Source: Cristatella mucedo
Taxonomy: Eukaryota > Bryozoa > Phylactolaemata > Cristatellidae
Length of the DNA stretch: 64,000 nucleotides
Reading direction: 5' to 3'
Assembly: GCA_009760855.2 (NCBI GenBank)
Contig: WPIO01000012.1
Coordinates: 722,501-786,500 of the forward strand
Of the stretch, positions 1 through 13,558 are shown piece by piece. Made by a program: the position numbers and the translations under genes. Under the pieces are notes generated by a model. That model was not told where the DNA came from and searched no databases. It worked only from the letters and a program-made list of their open reading frames with translations. Position 1 is the stretch's first letter. The number at the start of each line of letters is the position of its first letter.

Positions 1-3000
1 AGACTTGATTTAGAGTCGGATGCAGGGGTCTAAAGGCCACCTCTGTAATTCACTTTGAGCATGGGCAATCCACGATTCAGTACCGTGTGTTAGTTGCTGA
101 GAATGCTGCCTATGCAAGGTGACACCACACCATGAAAGCTCTAAAACACTGCTAGGCCCGGAAAGAATGGGGAACGTCAATCTGAATCAACACAATGCAA
201 AGAAAAGCTGGTTTGAGGGAGGCAAGGTGCCCAGGCTTGTCTGGCAAATGCGACTGGTAGAATTCCATTGCATTTGATTGCTGGTGGACCTGGCCAGTGC
301 AAATAATGAAAAATATTCTGATTTTGAAAGGCCAAACCCGGCATTCCTATTTATGAGGGCAGGCCAAGCCAGATGGACTTCGTCCGTGGATGTTTCGGGG
401 CGAGCACTAAGAAGCTCCCTCGTATCAGTGGCCTGCACTAAAGTCCCAAACATAAGAATTGAAATTTACCAGAACACACAAGGGAATTTGCAGTGCAAAG
501 TGCTTACAGTTTAAACAAGTACTGGCATGCTGAAATAGAATCTGAAAATACACACATGACGTAATATTGCCTGCAGTCCGCCGCTGCATGGCGCAGCATA
601 TCCTTCAGCTAGGATGCTGTATCGGCCTTCGAAAACGGTGTCAAAAAAATATACACACATTGTTATTGTAATTTACACAACGCCTACTTTACTTTACTCT
701 GTTACGTTTAAACAGGGTAAGTAGCATCCTCTGCCGGGAGGAAGGCTATCGTACCTTCACTGCATTTACAGTCTGGTGAAATCTTGTTCATCATTATCAA
801 GCCGTAAGGAACAAAATTCCCCTTGTAGATAGCCTTGCAAGAAACATGCTTTTGCTTTGCCGTGGGACCATAATGACCGACGTATCAAAAAAAGAGCACA
901 CAACACTGCAGTTAGGATAATCTTACGGGTCTCAACCTCAAGCGTATTGGGCGATCGATGCAGTCTGACAGCAGCAATCGCTACTCGAGCTTCAGGAGTC
1001 TTGAAAGTGCACAAAGCAGATCGCCAATGATCGTACAGCCAAGCCTTGCATGCATCTTTGAAGGATCATTATGAGGCAACAGCAACAGGACCGTCACGGA
1101 GCCTGGCCACAACGGCAGCAGCCCTAGTGTTTGTGGCTATAGTGTCCTCGGCCACAGCCTCCGACAACCAGGCCAAGGGCTGGGTCTCAGCTCCACAAAC
1201 CAAGTGGAGAGGTGCAGCATAAGGCAATAGACTCACACATAACAACGAATCACGTGCCGTGGTAGCATTAAAGACAACGACGTACATACAGAGTTAGACT
1301 CACGAGTTAGTCATAGTCACTACACAGTCGCCGACAGTCCAGCTCTCAAGAAGAAAAGAATCGCTAGTAGCCGACTGGAATTGGTCTCCTGAGTCATCGA
1401 TGGTTAATTGTACGCATAAACTTGCATTTGGTGCCTACATTAATCGCTGTCAGAGCAAAGCCTTACAGGTAAGAGTAATCGGCTAGATTACTTCTTTCGG
1501 TTCTGCAGTTCACCAACCACTGCAATTAACAGAATTTGCAAGGCTAGTTCTTTCGTTTCTGCAATGCCGCCAACCACTGTTACTAACAGGATTAGGGTAG
1601 GAAGAGCCGAACGACACATACTAAAAGTGATTCACCTTTCCAGTTTTTGGCTGCAGGGAGGATGAGGAAGAGCCTCGGACTGATCTGGCAGGTATATTGA
1701 TTAACGACCCGATGGTAGCTGAAAGTAAATCAACACATGGCAGTAGTGACTGCCGGCTGCATTAAGGATCCTGCCTCACACCACCTAGGCTCACTGAAAA
1801 ACATGACATTTGTCTAATGCCCATTAGGAGCCTCCGGCTTCTTTAAAGCAGGGCGATCAAAGTGATTCTAAATACATATTACATTAATACAACCATATTC
1901 TTATCACTTTAGCAACCTATGAGAAGGTCTCAAGCCATATAAACCAATTTGTCTTCACCCGCCAGATGCCGAAAGTTTGATCTTTTAAAGAGTGCCTATT
2001 TATAGTTTGAATATTTATAGTATATACGCCACAATTCTTTATGACCTTCCTTATCTGCCCAGGCTTTCAAGCTATTTCATCTGCTGTAACATTCAACATA
2101 GCCTAAATTTTATTGTAAAGGTAGGGTACTGATGTAGGCCTCAGCCAACTGTCGATATTCTTATAAATGTTCTATGGGGTTCAGATCGGGCAACTGGCTG
2201 ATAAACTGCATCAGTACCACACCAGATTCGTCAAAAGTGCTTATTGACCTCGGAGTATGCTCAGGGTCGGCATCTTGCTGCCAAATATAATGATCCAAAT
2301 TATAATACTTGTGGTTTGCAATTCAACTCGCTTGACAACCTAAAGGTACACACATTGGTGCGCAATTTCTTGGATTCGATGATGAGCTCCAATACATTTT
2401 GTGGCTAAGCAGTGTCAAAATCATTACCGATCCGAGATAGAGTTTTGCTGAAGGTTGAAGGCAGACATGTGAGCAAGCCTCATCTTTCCCTGATCTAACC
2501 ATTTCGCACCACCGTGCATATTAAACATCGTGAAGCTACTTTTATAAGTCCACAAATATCGTGAACTTATTTTATTATAAGTCCATGTAATACAAATCCC
2601 AACCATCCCCTGTCTTGTGGGGAGTCTTCAAGGACCCACTGAAGCCATCGGCTGTATGATGGCTGATGAGCAGAGGCTGGAGTATTGCATAGCAAACTGC
2701 AGTAAAATGCCACTCTTAGCAGGCTTCCTACTTACTGTATCTTAACCGATGAAAATTCTTGTACCATCTTTGTAAGACCACGTAAGCTGTCGAAGTGTGG
2801 CAGCTCTATACCGAGGTGCTAGCATCTTTGAATCAGTCACACCAGGCATCGGTCTTGTGAGGTTGACTAGAACCAGCTGACTGGGCCATCGGACCAGTCC
2901 CGGTATATTTATTGATAACATGGCGCACAGTGAACACGCTAATCCTAACCTGTTACAATATCATGACTACTATGGCCATATAAGGTGTCAGCATCCTCTT

Positions 3001-3505
3001 AACATGGTCATTACAGCATTTCTTGCCCAGTATTTGGTAGATACACATAGCCAATCCACAAATAGACACAATATTGGGCGGACATTAGTGCTATCTTTGC
3101 GAAACGAAGCCGTACGAAGAAATATGGTGCCGGTTGACACATTAAATATAGGGAAACCCAGAAGAGGTCACCGGCTTTGAAAATGGCAATTCTGAAAGCT
3201 ACAATGGTCAGCTGTGATAGGCCTGTAAGTAGGACTACAGCCACTCAAGAGGATGCTCCTGGATAACACATAACGGAAGTCGGAATTCCCAGAATTCCCA
3301 GACGCTGCTTTGGTTTGTGGTCTCACCAGCCAAAATACAGAGAATTGAGGGGTGCAAGGATTTCTTTTTGAGCTTGAGTGTATGCAGGTAACTGACGGCA
3401 GGGCTTCGGGCAAATCAAACTTGCTGACTGCCTAAAGGTCATCTTAAAGCTGCACCAGCCCTCTGTGATTGATAGTATTGGCTAATTAAGCATGGTGCAG
3501 CTTAC
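1..3505. other. Left-edge region, probably last intron of NUFIP1
   Basis: The last NUFIP1 exon found ends at a strong GTAAGC donor at 3505, so the transcript should continue leftwards through this stretch. I looked on the minus strand for the expected C-terminal helix (the family's DIRHERN..LQC-type segment) and did not find it, so the final exon is either left of the window or too diverged for me to see. The only recognisable content is a Tc1-like transposase remnant near 2120-2310. The rest is AT-rich sequence with no convincing coding signal. Confidence 0.5.
2120..2310 (-). mobile_element. Tc1/mariner-type transposase remnant
   Basis: On the minus strand this reads HYIWQQDADPEHT followed 20 residues later by QLPDLNPIEHL and a stop. 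These are the second and third catalytic blocks of Tc1-like DDE transposases (QHDNDPKHT and SPDLNPIENLW in intact members). The spacing from the Asp of QQD to the Glu of NPIE is 33 residues, where canonical Tc1 has 34, so one codon seems lost. The typical LW after NPIE is replaced by L and a stop. No intact N-terminal helix-turn-helix was recognised at higher coordinates, although reading-frame pieces continue to about 3400. It is a dead copy. Confidence 0.75.
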
Positions 3506-3688
3506 CTGCTCCAGGAGTGTTGGCTTTCTCCGGGTTGGCTTCCGGCCCGAACAGCTGGGCTTAGCCTTGGCCTTTGGTGGCAGCTTATGCACATCTGGAA
3601 CTGGGCGGCAGCTGGCTGCTGTCACTGGCAGAGTAGTCGTGTTGACAATGTCATCCCCGTCGTCATCTAGAAGCATGAGAACATCATC
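3506..3688 (-). CDS. NUFIP1: NUFIP1 exon with RRKPTLLEQ (C-terminal region)
   Basis: Sixty-one codons, phase 0 at both ends, between acceptor TTAG and donor GTAAGC. An acidic stretch (LLDDDGDD) is followed by a basic one (KAKAKPSCSGRKPTRRKPT) ending in LLEQ. Human NUFIP1 has LLEMLLAPDIRHERN at this place, the start of the segment reported to bind ZNHIT3. The donor falls exactly after LLEQ, so the rest of that helix should be in the next exon, which I did not find. Confidence 0.65.
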
Positions 3689-6600
3689 CTAATCATTTTG
3701 CACTTGTTAATGAGGCAGCAATGTAAACAATGTCCTTGCTTATGCACGTAATGGTCAGGGGCCAGGTCACATGTGTGAGCATGAGCTACAACGAGCCTTA
3801 CGCTATGTCACAGCACCCAGCTGCATCAGCAGGCAATATATTTAAAGAAAGTGCCCCACTCGGAACAGAGCTCGATGTCTTCTGAAACAGCCACAATCTC
3901 CAGTTGACCGATTCCGGCTCGCGATGGGTACTTTTTTGCATGCACCAGGATCCCATTCGAAATCGAAGCATGTAGTACCATTGCAACTAGAAGTGTACAC
4001 AGTTCTCTAGCTGAGATTACAGAATGGGAGCTGTGACTTCAACAGTGCTTGCAGCATACGACCGACTGGCTAAGGGCGAGCATATCTCGAGGGGCCGGCT
4101 GCCGCCACAGGTTTAGGTCACCAACGAGGCTTTAGAATAGAGTTGCCAATCATGCTGAAATGCCATTAGGGTTTCGCACAAGTGCTCATGGGAGCAGCAC
4201 CGGTTAGGGTACTGTCAACATAGAACATCAGGAAGTCCATTATCGGACATGAGGATGATAGAAGCCCCAGCACGGAGAGCCCAACGACAGCACTCATGCT
4301 CCAGAGCAAGCTCTATGTGGCAAGTGCAATGCCGAAACGAGCATTTAGAGGCGCAGAGCTGGCCCAGTGTAGAGGGAGAAGGTAAGCAGCAATCAATAGT
4401 TAGGTTCATGCAAAATTTTGCATGCATATCTGCGGCGGTACGGCCCACAAAATAATAGGTACAAATGGTGGTCATACATTCATGGCGGAGCCGAAGTCTT
4501 GCTGGAGGGTTGATTAAGTGAGTGCAGGCTCGGCAAGGACGTCATAAAATGGATCTGACTGGGCCAAGATCCGTGGCGGCTGAATGCATTATAATCAAGT
4601 GCAACAAAGGAAAGTATCTGCACGCCGTTGAATGCAAGCACGAGAACAGAAGTGCAAATGTGCACGAGCAGAACATTAGGAAACCGCGAAGTCTAGGACA
4701 AAACTTTCACAAACGCTGTAACTCAACTTGTTGCCTGCTGCTGCAGTCAAGCCTCCACCACTGCCTGAGCAACTTCAACGCAATCAGACGACCCAGCGAT
4801 GACTAAGGCCTAGCATGGTACGAAATAAAAACAATGCACAGTATTGAGGTTTCAGAACTAACAGCACACCTACCAATAGGTGCTGTAGCAGCGCCTTAAC
4901 ACACACGAGCTTGTAAGTACTGCGCCCGATAGTCAACTAGTAGGCTACCAAAAATGATCAGCCAGATCGCTGCAGTATCCGGTATCACTCAACTGCTGCT
5001 GGGCCGACTAATGGCCTTTTCATTACTGCCCTACCCAGCAAGTAGTACGTGCTGCTTTCATGTGTGCTGGTTTTGTGAATTAATTAGGGCTACTATTCCA
5101 GAAGAACGCCGATCATGATACCAAAGGCACATTTCAGCCTGCTCTGGCAACCCTACATAAGGTGGTCTGGCAATCCTACATCAGGCATCAAGCAATGGCA
5201 TAATAGTTGTTAGAATAACAACTCTACTGTAGGCACATTGGTATAATCAAGACTATGCTGCATCACACTCCAACGAACATTTTTTAAGTAAACAAAAAGG
5301 CAGAAAACAACGAAGAAATGCCAAACACGAATGCACTGCCGCCAAGCAGTCTGTCGCATTGATAAGACATATTAGTAGCTATTTGCCTTTGTGCTCAACC
5401 CATAGATATTCCTGTGGATCTATCAGTAGTGTCTATGTATGTATGATGAGAAAGTGAAAACCGTCAAATTTTTTCCATTAATGTAAACGAAAACTTAGAA
5501 GTATAAGTCATTCAATCAGCAAGTAACACGAATGCAGTTTGAATAAAATAAATACAATCGCTTCGATCTTTGTTGCCTATGGCTACTATGAAATAGCAAA
5601 TGTGTTACCAAGACAGCACTTGGGTAATTGCCAGCAGCAAGACACATGATAGAGACACATTGGATGATTAAGATTTACGATAAGACATAGTGGAAGGCAT
5701 GCACAAGTACAATGACATAACATGAACTTTTGGGACAGATTGCTGTTGAATAATACAGAAATTCTCTCACCTCTTATTTCACCTTCTTCCTCAGTGTCAC
5801 TGCCAGCATACTGCACAGCCAGTGCTAGAAGACCCGACGGAAGCTCACCGATTGCTACACTGCCTGGGGCATTTGCAGATGCACGGTCACGGTCGCCTTC
5901 TTTGGGATGTATGCTACCTATACAGCAACATAAAAGAAAAGCATATGTAGCAAAAACAACACATACCGATGAAGGAAAACAGCAATACGGCACAATATGA
6001 ATTAGAGATAAGCACATGGTGCAAACTTGTGCTCAGAAGCTGACAAGATAAGACAGATGATTGCAGGTGTTTCGGTACAGCACAAGATAGGTCAGATATA
6101 TGTACATAGTAAAAACTAAAGCTTGTTGGAAGTTAACAGAAGAAAAGAAATTCCTTTAGGCATTTTGAACGAATCCCCGAGAGAGCTGAGCTAACTTGTT
6201 ACATTTAATATATTAGAATAGGTTTTCTGAAAGTCATTAAGAAAAACATCGTTTACTGTTTTCAATTTTCAAAAAACATGCTAACAGCTTTTTTAGTGTT
6301 TTTCCATCTTTTCACTAATTTTACAGTTAATAGCTTATTGTTGTAATGAGCACCGTTTTATAATATATCTTTTGCATTAAATTCCAAATCAATACATTTT
6401 TACTTCTTATAATATTTCAAGAATACAAGTGCATTAAGCGACTTGTCTGAGAAACACCACCTTTGTACAGAAATTCGTACGAAAAAAGCTCTTTCAACGT
6501 CCGTTGATGTCGGTTTAATGGATAGCATTGTGCAGTACAATTTATTGAGATTTTCGGTGCACTAGCCAAAGTTCCTGAAGAGCGCGAATTCGGACTTAAA

Positions 6601-9600
6601 GCCGTTTGAAACTGTCCTGCCCTCCGACTGCAATTGATGATCATCTTTTTGAAGCAACCAATTTAATTCATCTTGAAGAGACACTTTCAGCATCATTTGA
6701 CTGTTAGATGACAACTTCTACATAGTTGACTCCAAATAGAGGAGATCCTGGATTTCCTGCAAAATTTAGCGTAGTTTTTGATGGAGCGACAGATTGACCT
6801 TTGAGGCTGTGCAAGAGGTTCGTGACATCCTTGTTCAATCACTCTTCAACGCGACACTCCAATTCTTCCACGTGCTTGGTACTAATGTCATCATTCGGGT
6901 TATAGAGCTGGTTAAACATGAATTCTAAAATTGTGTCAGCCCTCATCAACGACGTCACATCTTCTCGACTTGGATTCTCAACAGCAAGTTTCACAGTTCC
7001 ATTGCTTCAGAAGAGTTTTGAGTGTCAAAATCCAATGCCTCAATAATTTCCCGTGCCTTAAATTCGGTTAGAGTCTCGCGGATGGCGACTTCGGTTTTAA
7101 ATAGCAGCTCTAACATTGGGAATGAGTTTCGCGTCAAGATGCAATTCAATCTCTCGTCCAAACTCGGCGTTTACTTTGGATTGAAAGACATAATTTTGAA
7201 CGGTGGATTTTCTGATGAACTAGACAAGTTCGCGTGATTTCGTGAGCAGATCGTGGTAATCGATGTCTCCTTCTAATGCATCGTTGCTTATCACTTCCAA
7301 GTCCGCAAATTGCTTCAGAATTGTCCATTACATCAATGTCGTCACTATGCTGGTTTAAATCGTCCACCTCAGTACTCTTCTTGTACAATGTATCCCGTAT
7401 TCGAAGGTGTAGACCGTGGTTCAAGCAACGAAGAAAAGAGAAACAAAACTATTGCCGACATGAAAGGAAAACTCTTGAGAGGAGTAAAGCTTAGCATGAT
7501 TGGATGAATACGCAACCGTAAGAGGACGTCGAGTCTTCGGAACCTATTAGTTTTATTAGACAATAGTTTTGTCCGATGACATCAATATTGCTAATGCATT
7601 TCTTATTTACTGCAGTGCCGTTCTGAGCAGATTCCACCAAATCCCCCTCCATTGTTATTCCAAAAACGTTCAAATGCTGTTTCATTGATTCGACCATATC
7701 GAGAGCAGTGCATGAACCAAATAAGCGAACAAGACCGTCTTGATTGTTGTTGTATCGCCACTATCATGAATGTTGACTGCGAAGAATCGAGGTCCTCTTA
7801 CGGTTGCGTATTCATCCAGTCATGCTAAGCTTTACTCAAGAGTTTTCCTTTGATGTCGGCAATAGTTGCACTTTCTTCTTCGTAATCATCATGCACCAGC
7901 TTCATCACATCGCTTTCGTTCGCTGGAAGTTTGAATCCGTTCCATAAGATTGATTACCGTATATACTTGTTTCTTGCGATAGCTCTAATCAATATTCCAC
8001 CAGTAGCCAGATCGGTAACAATCTCCTCCAGACTCATTCGCCCCAGGAAATCGGCAGTCATTTTTGTTCTCTTATTGTTCACGGTTTCTTCGTTGGATGT
8101 ACACCCTCCAGCAGGTTTATAAAAATAAATTCCATGTATTTTCAGGTGACTCTTCGACGTTGTCGTGGAGTTCCAGAACATGATGATTTTATTGCATCGT
8201 CCACATTTGCCTTTTAACTTTTCTGTAATTGGATTCTTTCGTTTTTTTTCGGCGTATTCCAAAACAGAAGACATGGCTGAAATGTAACATTTTTTGATTC
8301 CACAATATCAATTGACTTAATAACTTCCTTAATTTGAGCAAAACTACTTTAATCTTAGGGATAAAATCATCATAACAAATTAATAACAAATTAAAAGGAT
8401 TTTAAAAATCTGTTTTCTGTTATATATGTCATATCCATAACGAACGTTGGAGCTACAGTTGGCATGCATATTAGCTTTTCACTAGAAAATTTCCGTTAGA
8501 AACAGTAAAGCGAAAAACAGCTGCTTTACTGCTACTGCTAAACAGTTACCAAAAACCCTAACACTGAAATAAACACTTCAATGAGTTTCGTATTCTATGG
8601 GTCGAGCTTAGAGGCAAGAGCTTCTTGTCTTCGGGACACTCTAGCTAATGCATAGGCAAACCATTTTCTGTGTACATTTCCTGTTTTCACATTATACCTT
8701 GTCCAATAATCTTAGAATAGTACCTTAGGGATGTTGTGATACAGTTTCATTAACAAATAATGTAACAGGCAGTAGGCAAGGCTAAGTCTCATGAACAACC
8801 AGAATCAGAATAAGACTTAAAAATCAAGAGCACTCGCATGATGGGTTAAAGAAGAACAAGGCGGTGAGGTTATGCAATCACGATTTTCCAAGAACGAAAA
8901 ACTTCATGCCTTTAGCAAGGGCACAAGTGCAGACAACTGCAACTACAGTCCACTGTCAGATAAAAAAACTCCCTTGAGCCATTCTAGTCTCAAGTCTTTG
9001 ACATATCATATTTTTATCCGTTACTTAGCTTGCCACTGTCCGACTCTAAGCACTGCTGACAATCCAATGACCTCTGGATTGCTTGCGCTGTAGTCGAGCA
9101 GAAAAGTGCTTGATAGAAGAACAAACATGGACTTAACATACATCCTCTCACTGTGCGCTAGCAGAACAGTCATAAAAGCATGTGATGGCCGTGGAATTCA
9201 GCTACAGGGAAATGGCAAGTTATGGAGACGATGGTACTCTGTCTGTCTACTACATAGTACACGGCCTAGAGCTGAAACCTTAAGCTGCTTAATAAGTTTG
9301 AATGTGGAATGAGACTACCCAAGTATGAGGAGTCAGGTACAAAACATAAGATTTGAGAATACACACACTGTCATAATTTCCAAAGAGACAGCGGCTGCAC
9401 TAAGGGGGAGCTAAATTGTAATCACAAGTGCATGGGCAAAATACAGACATGTGCATGACAAAAGCTAAACGACACAAGCATGATGTAGCAGCGAAAAACA
9501 CTTTTGTCGGCGAGGGCTCAGCAGCAGCAGCAGCTCATTTCAAGCCAAGACAGCATCAACCTCGGTTCACCTGATGCTATTGCCGGGGGCTCAACTACAC

Positions 9601-12600
9601 AAGAAAAGCCAGCTGATTTTTCTCTCTCGCAGAGACCCGCTTGAACGTATGATGCCGTTCACTCAGCATGGCACACACAAGCACCGAAATTCTGGTTCCT
9701 ACCCTTGCACCACAAACAACTCCAAGCAGCAGCAAAAAAATACTGAAAAAACTAAAATAAACTAACCACCGGCAGTGGTAAGTAGCAGGGACAGAGGATC
9801 GTGTCCTTCGTGTTCTTTCGATGGTGCCGGCTGCTGGGCAGCAGGCACAGCGGCCAGCGCAGAACCTAGCACGTGCACTGCTGGCTGCTGTGTGATGGCT
9901 GCTGTTGCAGGAGTTGATTCATCCTACAATAATAAACCCTCAGATTTAAGAAAGAAAAGTACTCCCTGCCTACAGTCGCACACTGACAGAACTGACACAA
10001 GTCTCGTGAAAGTTTTGCGAGGCTATGGAGCAGAAGACCATTTAGATGTACGAATAGTAGAACAGGTTAAAAAAAGCGTCAAAAAAGGCGGCTAGATTTT
10101 TTATTGCTTGCCAAAGGAAAATAAAGCTGGGAAAACTGTCTTATCGAAAAAACAAGCTAGAAGCCAGGAAAACTAGGCACTCATTTGAAGAAACCAGCTA
10201 CAACAAAAAAAAGCATCGCTGGGACAGATGGTGATAGTTTCTCGAGCAATACACGTCAAACGTCTCTCATCAGCGCGTGAGTAGGGAAGATCAGACATCC
10301 GCTCTTTGCCCTTTGGCTAAAAATCTTAGTGAGGGAAATTTTGGTGCATCCAGCACTAAGCAGAGGCATCAAGCATAAACCTTAGAGGCCGAGTGCCCAA
10401 CACATCGCAAATTTCTTAGAAAATCACCACTAATATGGACGAATTTCCAGCTATCGCTAGATAAATTGCAGGCAGAATGGTGAGGAAAAAACATAAACCC
10501 CACGAAGTGCTCACTTGTAAGTGCTCAGACTCCATGTGGATACATACATGGATTAGTGGTTAAGCATCACTAAACCATACTGAATAGTGTACAAAAGCTG
10601 ATAACGCCGAAGAGTGAAAGCGTTCGACAAGCAGAAGATTGAGCCCTTTATGCGACCTTGACCTTACAGGCAGGGAAGTGTTCGTGTAATTCACTTCAAA
10701 TGCTGAGCTCCCGGGTTCGAATATGATAGCGGATAAAGTGTTTGCCAGTCCATGACTGTAATCCACAACAGGCAAAACAGCAACCTGAAGGGGGCTTCAA
10801 AATGAAGCCATTAGGCCACAGGGTCGGTGCTACGCATCATATCCAGTGAATAAAGCTACAAGAATTACATTGCTACTTCAATTTCCAGCATTATCTATCT
10901 AACAAAAAGACAAAAATGTCCTAACAAAACCTAACTGGCTGGTCTCTCGGTAACAAGTTGCCCAAAAACACACTGTGAACTCATGTAAAATAACAAAAAA
11001 GTCATGACCAGGCTTCCGCAGGGAGTATAATGCATGCTAAATTCCAAGCACCAAATCTACCTATAATGCAGAATAATTTACCAAACCTCGCTCCAAAAGT
11101 TTCCTCAGCTACTTCAAGGGTTTTGAGCTTAAAGTTAAAAGCCACGTTAAGAGTAAAAAGGCCTGATTTCCATGTATGCACCTCCAGGAGCTACAGCTGC
11201 TAATTTTAGTTTTGACAGTTTTGCACCACTTTCTGGTCACAAATGGCTTTACAATGAAAATAATAGTAATACATTTGCACACTGTCCTCAGAGAACTTTA
11301 TGTATTTCTAGGCACGTTACATTCTGCAAAGCAGTGGCAGAGCCAGGACTTTCGTCTGGGGGGGGGAAGACATGCACAATTTTCATGTAGATGGGGCTAG
11401 ACCTGCATGCAATTAATGAAAAATTATGGCGCAAAATAATTATTCGACGCGAATTCGGCGGTTGCTCATCGGGTAGAAATAAGACATAATTTCCTCGTTT
11501 GTGACGGTCGGTGGGCATAGGAATAGGGGGCGTCTCAGGTCACAGCCCTGCTGTACGGGGGGGGGGGGGAAATACCCTCCTTTCCCCACTGCCAAAAAGG
11601 AAGCATGACCATAAGGTTAGTGTAGCCTTGCAAGGTAAGCCAGCTGGATCTTGGAAAAGATTTGGAAAGGTTTTCTGACTTGTAGGACGTGCACGCTAGG
11701 AAATACACAACAAGCAAACTCGGCAGGCAACAGCCGACCAGAAATGTGTGTGCTAGGCAGAGGCGATGAAAGAGGTTGAAGAAAACTTGCACATTCGCAC
11801 GATTTTGCCATTCACGAGCCTCGAGTTCACTCGGTGTTCCTTAACGGTCGGCTCTGCTTACCAGCCATGCATCCAGCCAATGCACGGTAAGTCGACAAGT
11901 GGTGTCAATTTATCGTGCCTAATGGACAGGCTCAGGTGACAGGTGTCACCCTGTCAACACAAGTGCTAATCCTCACAAGTCTACAGTCAGCCACTACCAT
12001 GGCCGAAGTGTAAGCCTGAGCAGCAGCATAGGCAGCAGGCAGCTACCACACAGTGCCAAGCACGGAGTTTCTCTCGGACTCACTCCAGTGCAGACAGTCA
12101 TGTCTCAGTAACGTCCGGAGCCTCACTAATGATATGCTTCTTAAAGGTTACTCACAATGTCCCGCGGCCTTTGCCTCCAGAGAAAGAAGAACAGCATGCA
12201 AAAGAAACGTACACTAAGAGGAAGAGACACAATTGGCGAACTTGGCAATGCAAGATGAAGTCACGTTCCAATCCGGCAAGGATAATCTGTTGTATGTATG
12301 TCACTGCCTTTTGTGCACTGTGGTGCCATTTCGGTGAGTTCTTGGAAATGACACATGGCAAGCTCTGGCACACAACAAAAACCCTAGCAATAACATCGTT
12401 TACAGGTATCTCCATGTCTTTTTCACCTGGTGCATGCTCCCCCAGGCTTCGCATTTGCACTTCCCAGCTATCGCCAAAATACCTAAACGTGGCATGGTAA
12501 TCTGCAGGTTTTTGTATGCAGACACAGATCAACAGCCAACAGCAGCACCAACAGCTTACATACTGACCAAGTGAAAAAGACACTGTTTATATTACCTGTA

Positions 12601-13502
12601 TGCATGCCAACAGTCAAGCAATACAAAGAAAGATATAAAAAACATTATAAATAACAGTCAACGAAGAGTCGGGTCGGGTCGCTGGATGTAGCTAACCGAT
12701 CATCACAAACTCTAGCAGGTACCTTCTTAAACAAAATTTAGTACAGCAGTATGAACAAATCAAGTTCTGCATACAACCCAAGTCAAAAGAGCCGAGTACT
12801 TGGAATCTGCTTTGCATCACTACACCATACTGTCTGTACAGTAGGATGGCAGGTGAGCATGATGAGCTAGTGATGCAACTCTTAACATTTGATAAGACCC
12901 CCAATGGCATATAACCCACAATGCTATCATTTCAGCATTCCCCTTACATGGCTGACGATCTTTGATAATACCATCGATTGACCCAAACACAAGCTATAAT
13001 AGCGAAAACAGACTTGAAGTGCATACAGCTTCTTGCACATTTGCCGGGCTTATCAAGACCAATCAGAGGAATCACCAAGAAGGATAACTTCGGTCCGTGC
13101 AGCTTCCAGATGTTGGCTATGTCATTGATGTACTACAATACAGAAACCCTGTTAACTGCTTCTTACCATGCTCGATTTGTGCTGCAGATCGGCCTCTTGG
13201 TAAGAACGCTTGTGAGTACCATAGCGGTTCTTTTGACGCATTTTCCTAAAAAATTAATATGGGACGTTTACACTAAGAGTAGTTTACGGTATCCAACACG
13301 ACCAGTCCAAATGCTAGCATGCTCAAATTTCAGACAACGTGCACACAACTAACTAATAAAGAGCAAAGGCATCGTGGCTGTCACAATCGAACAGAAACAA
13401 TATCGACACCTGAAGTTCACATTTTAGTTAGGACAGAAGACAGTTGGAAAATAACATACCCCAAAACAGGCGGTAGAAGTAACTAATATATATATATATA
13501 TA

Positions 13503-13558
<56 letters not shown>

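Noticed and set aside
2920-3180. 86-codon plus-strand frame near the Tc1 remnant
   Set aside because: Opposite strand to the transposase reading; no motif and no splice context.
5586-6017. 143-codon minus-strand frame read as one protein
   Set aside because: Only 5771-5917 looks like a NUFIP1 exon; the flanks are intron read-through with cysteine-rich nonsense.
12152-12583. 143-codon minus-strand frame
   Set aside because: Considered as a missing NUFIP1 exon. The acceptor is weak, the sequence does not align with the family, and most of it is hydrophobic or cysteine-rich noise.
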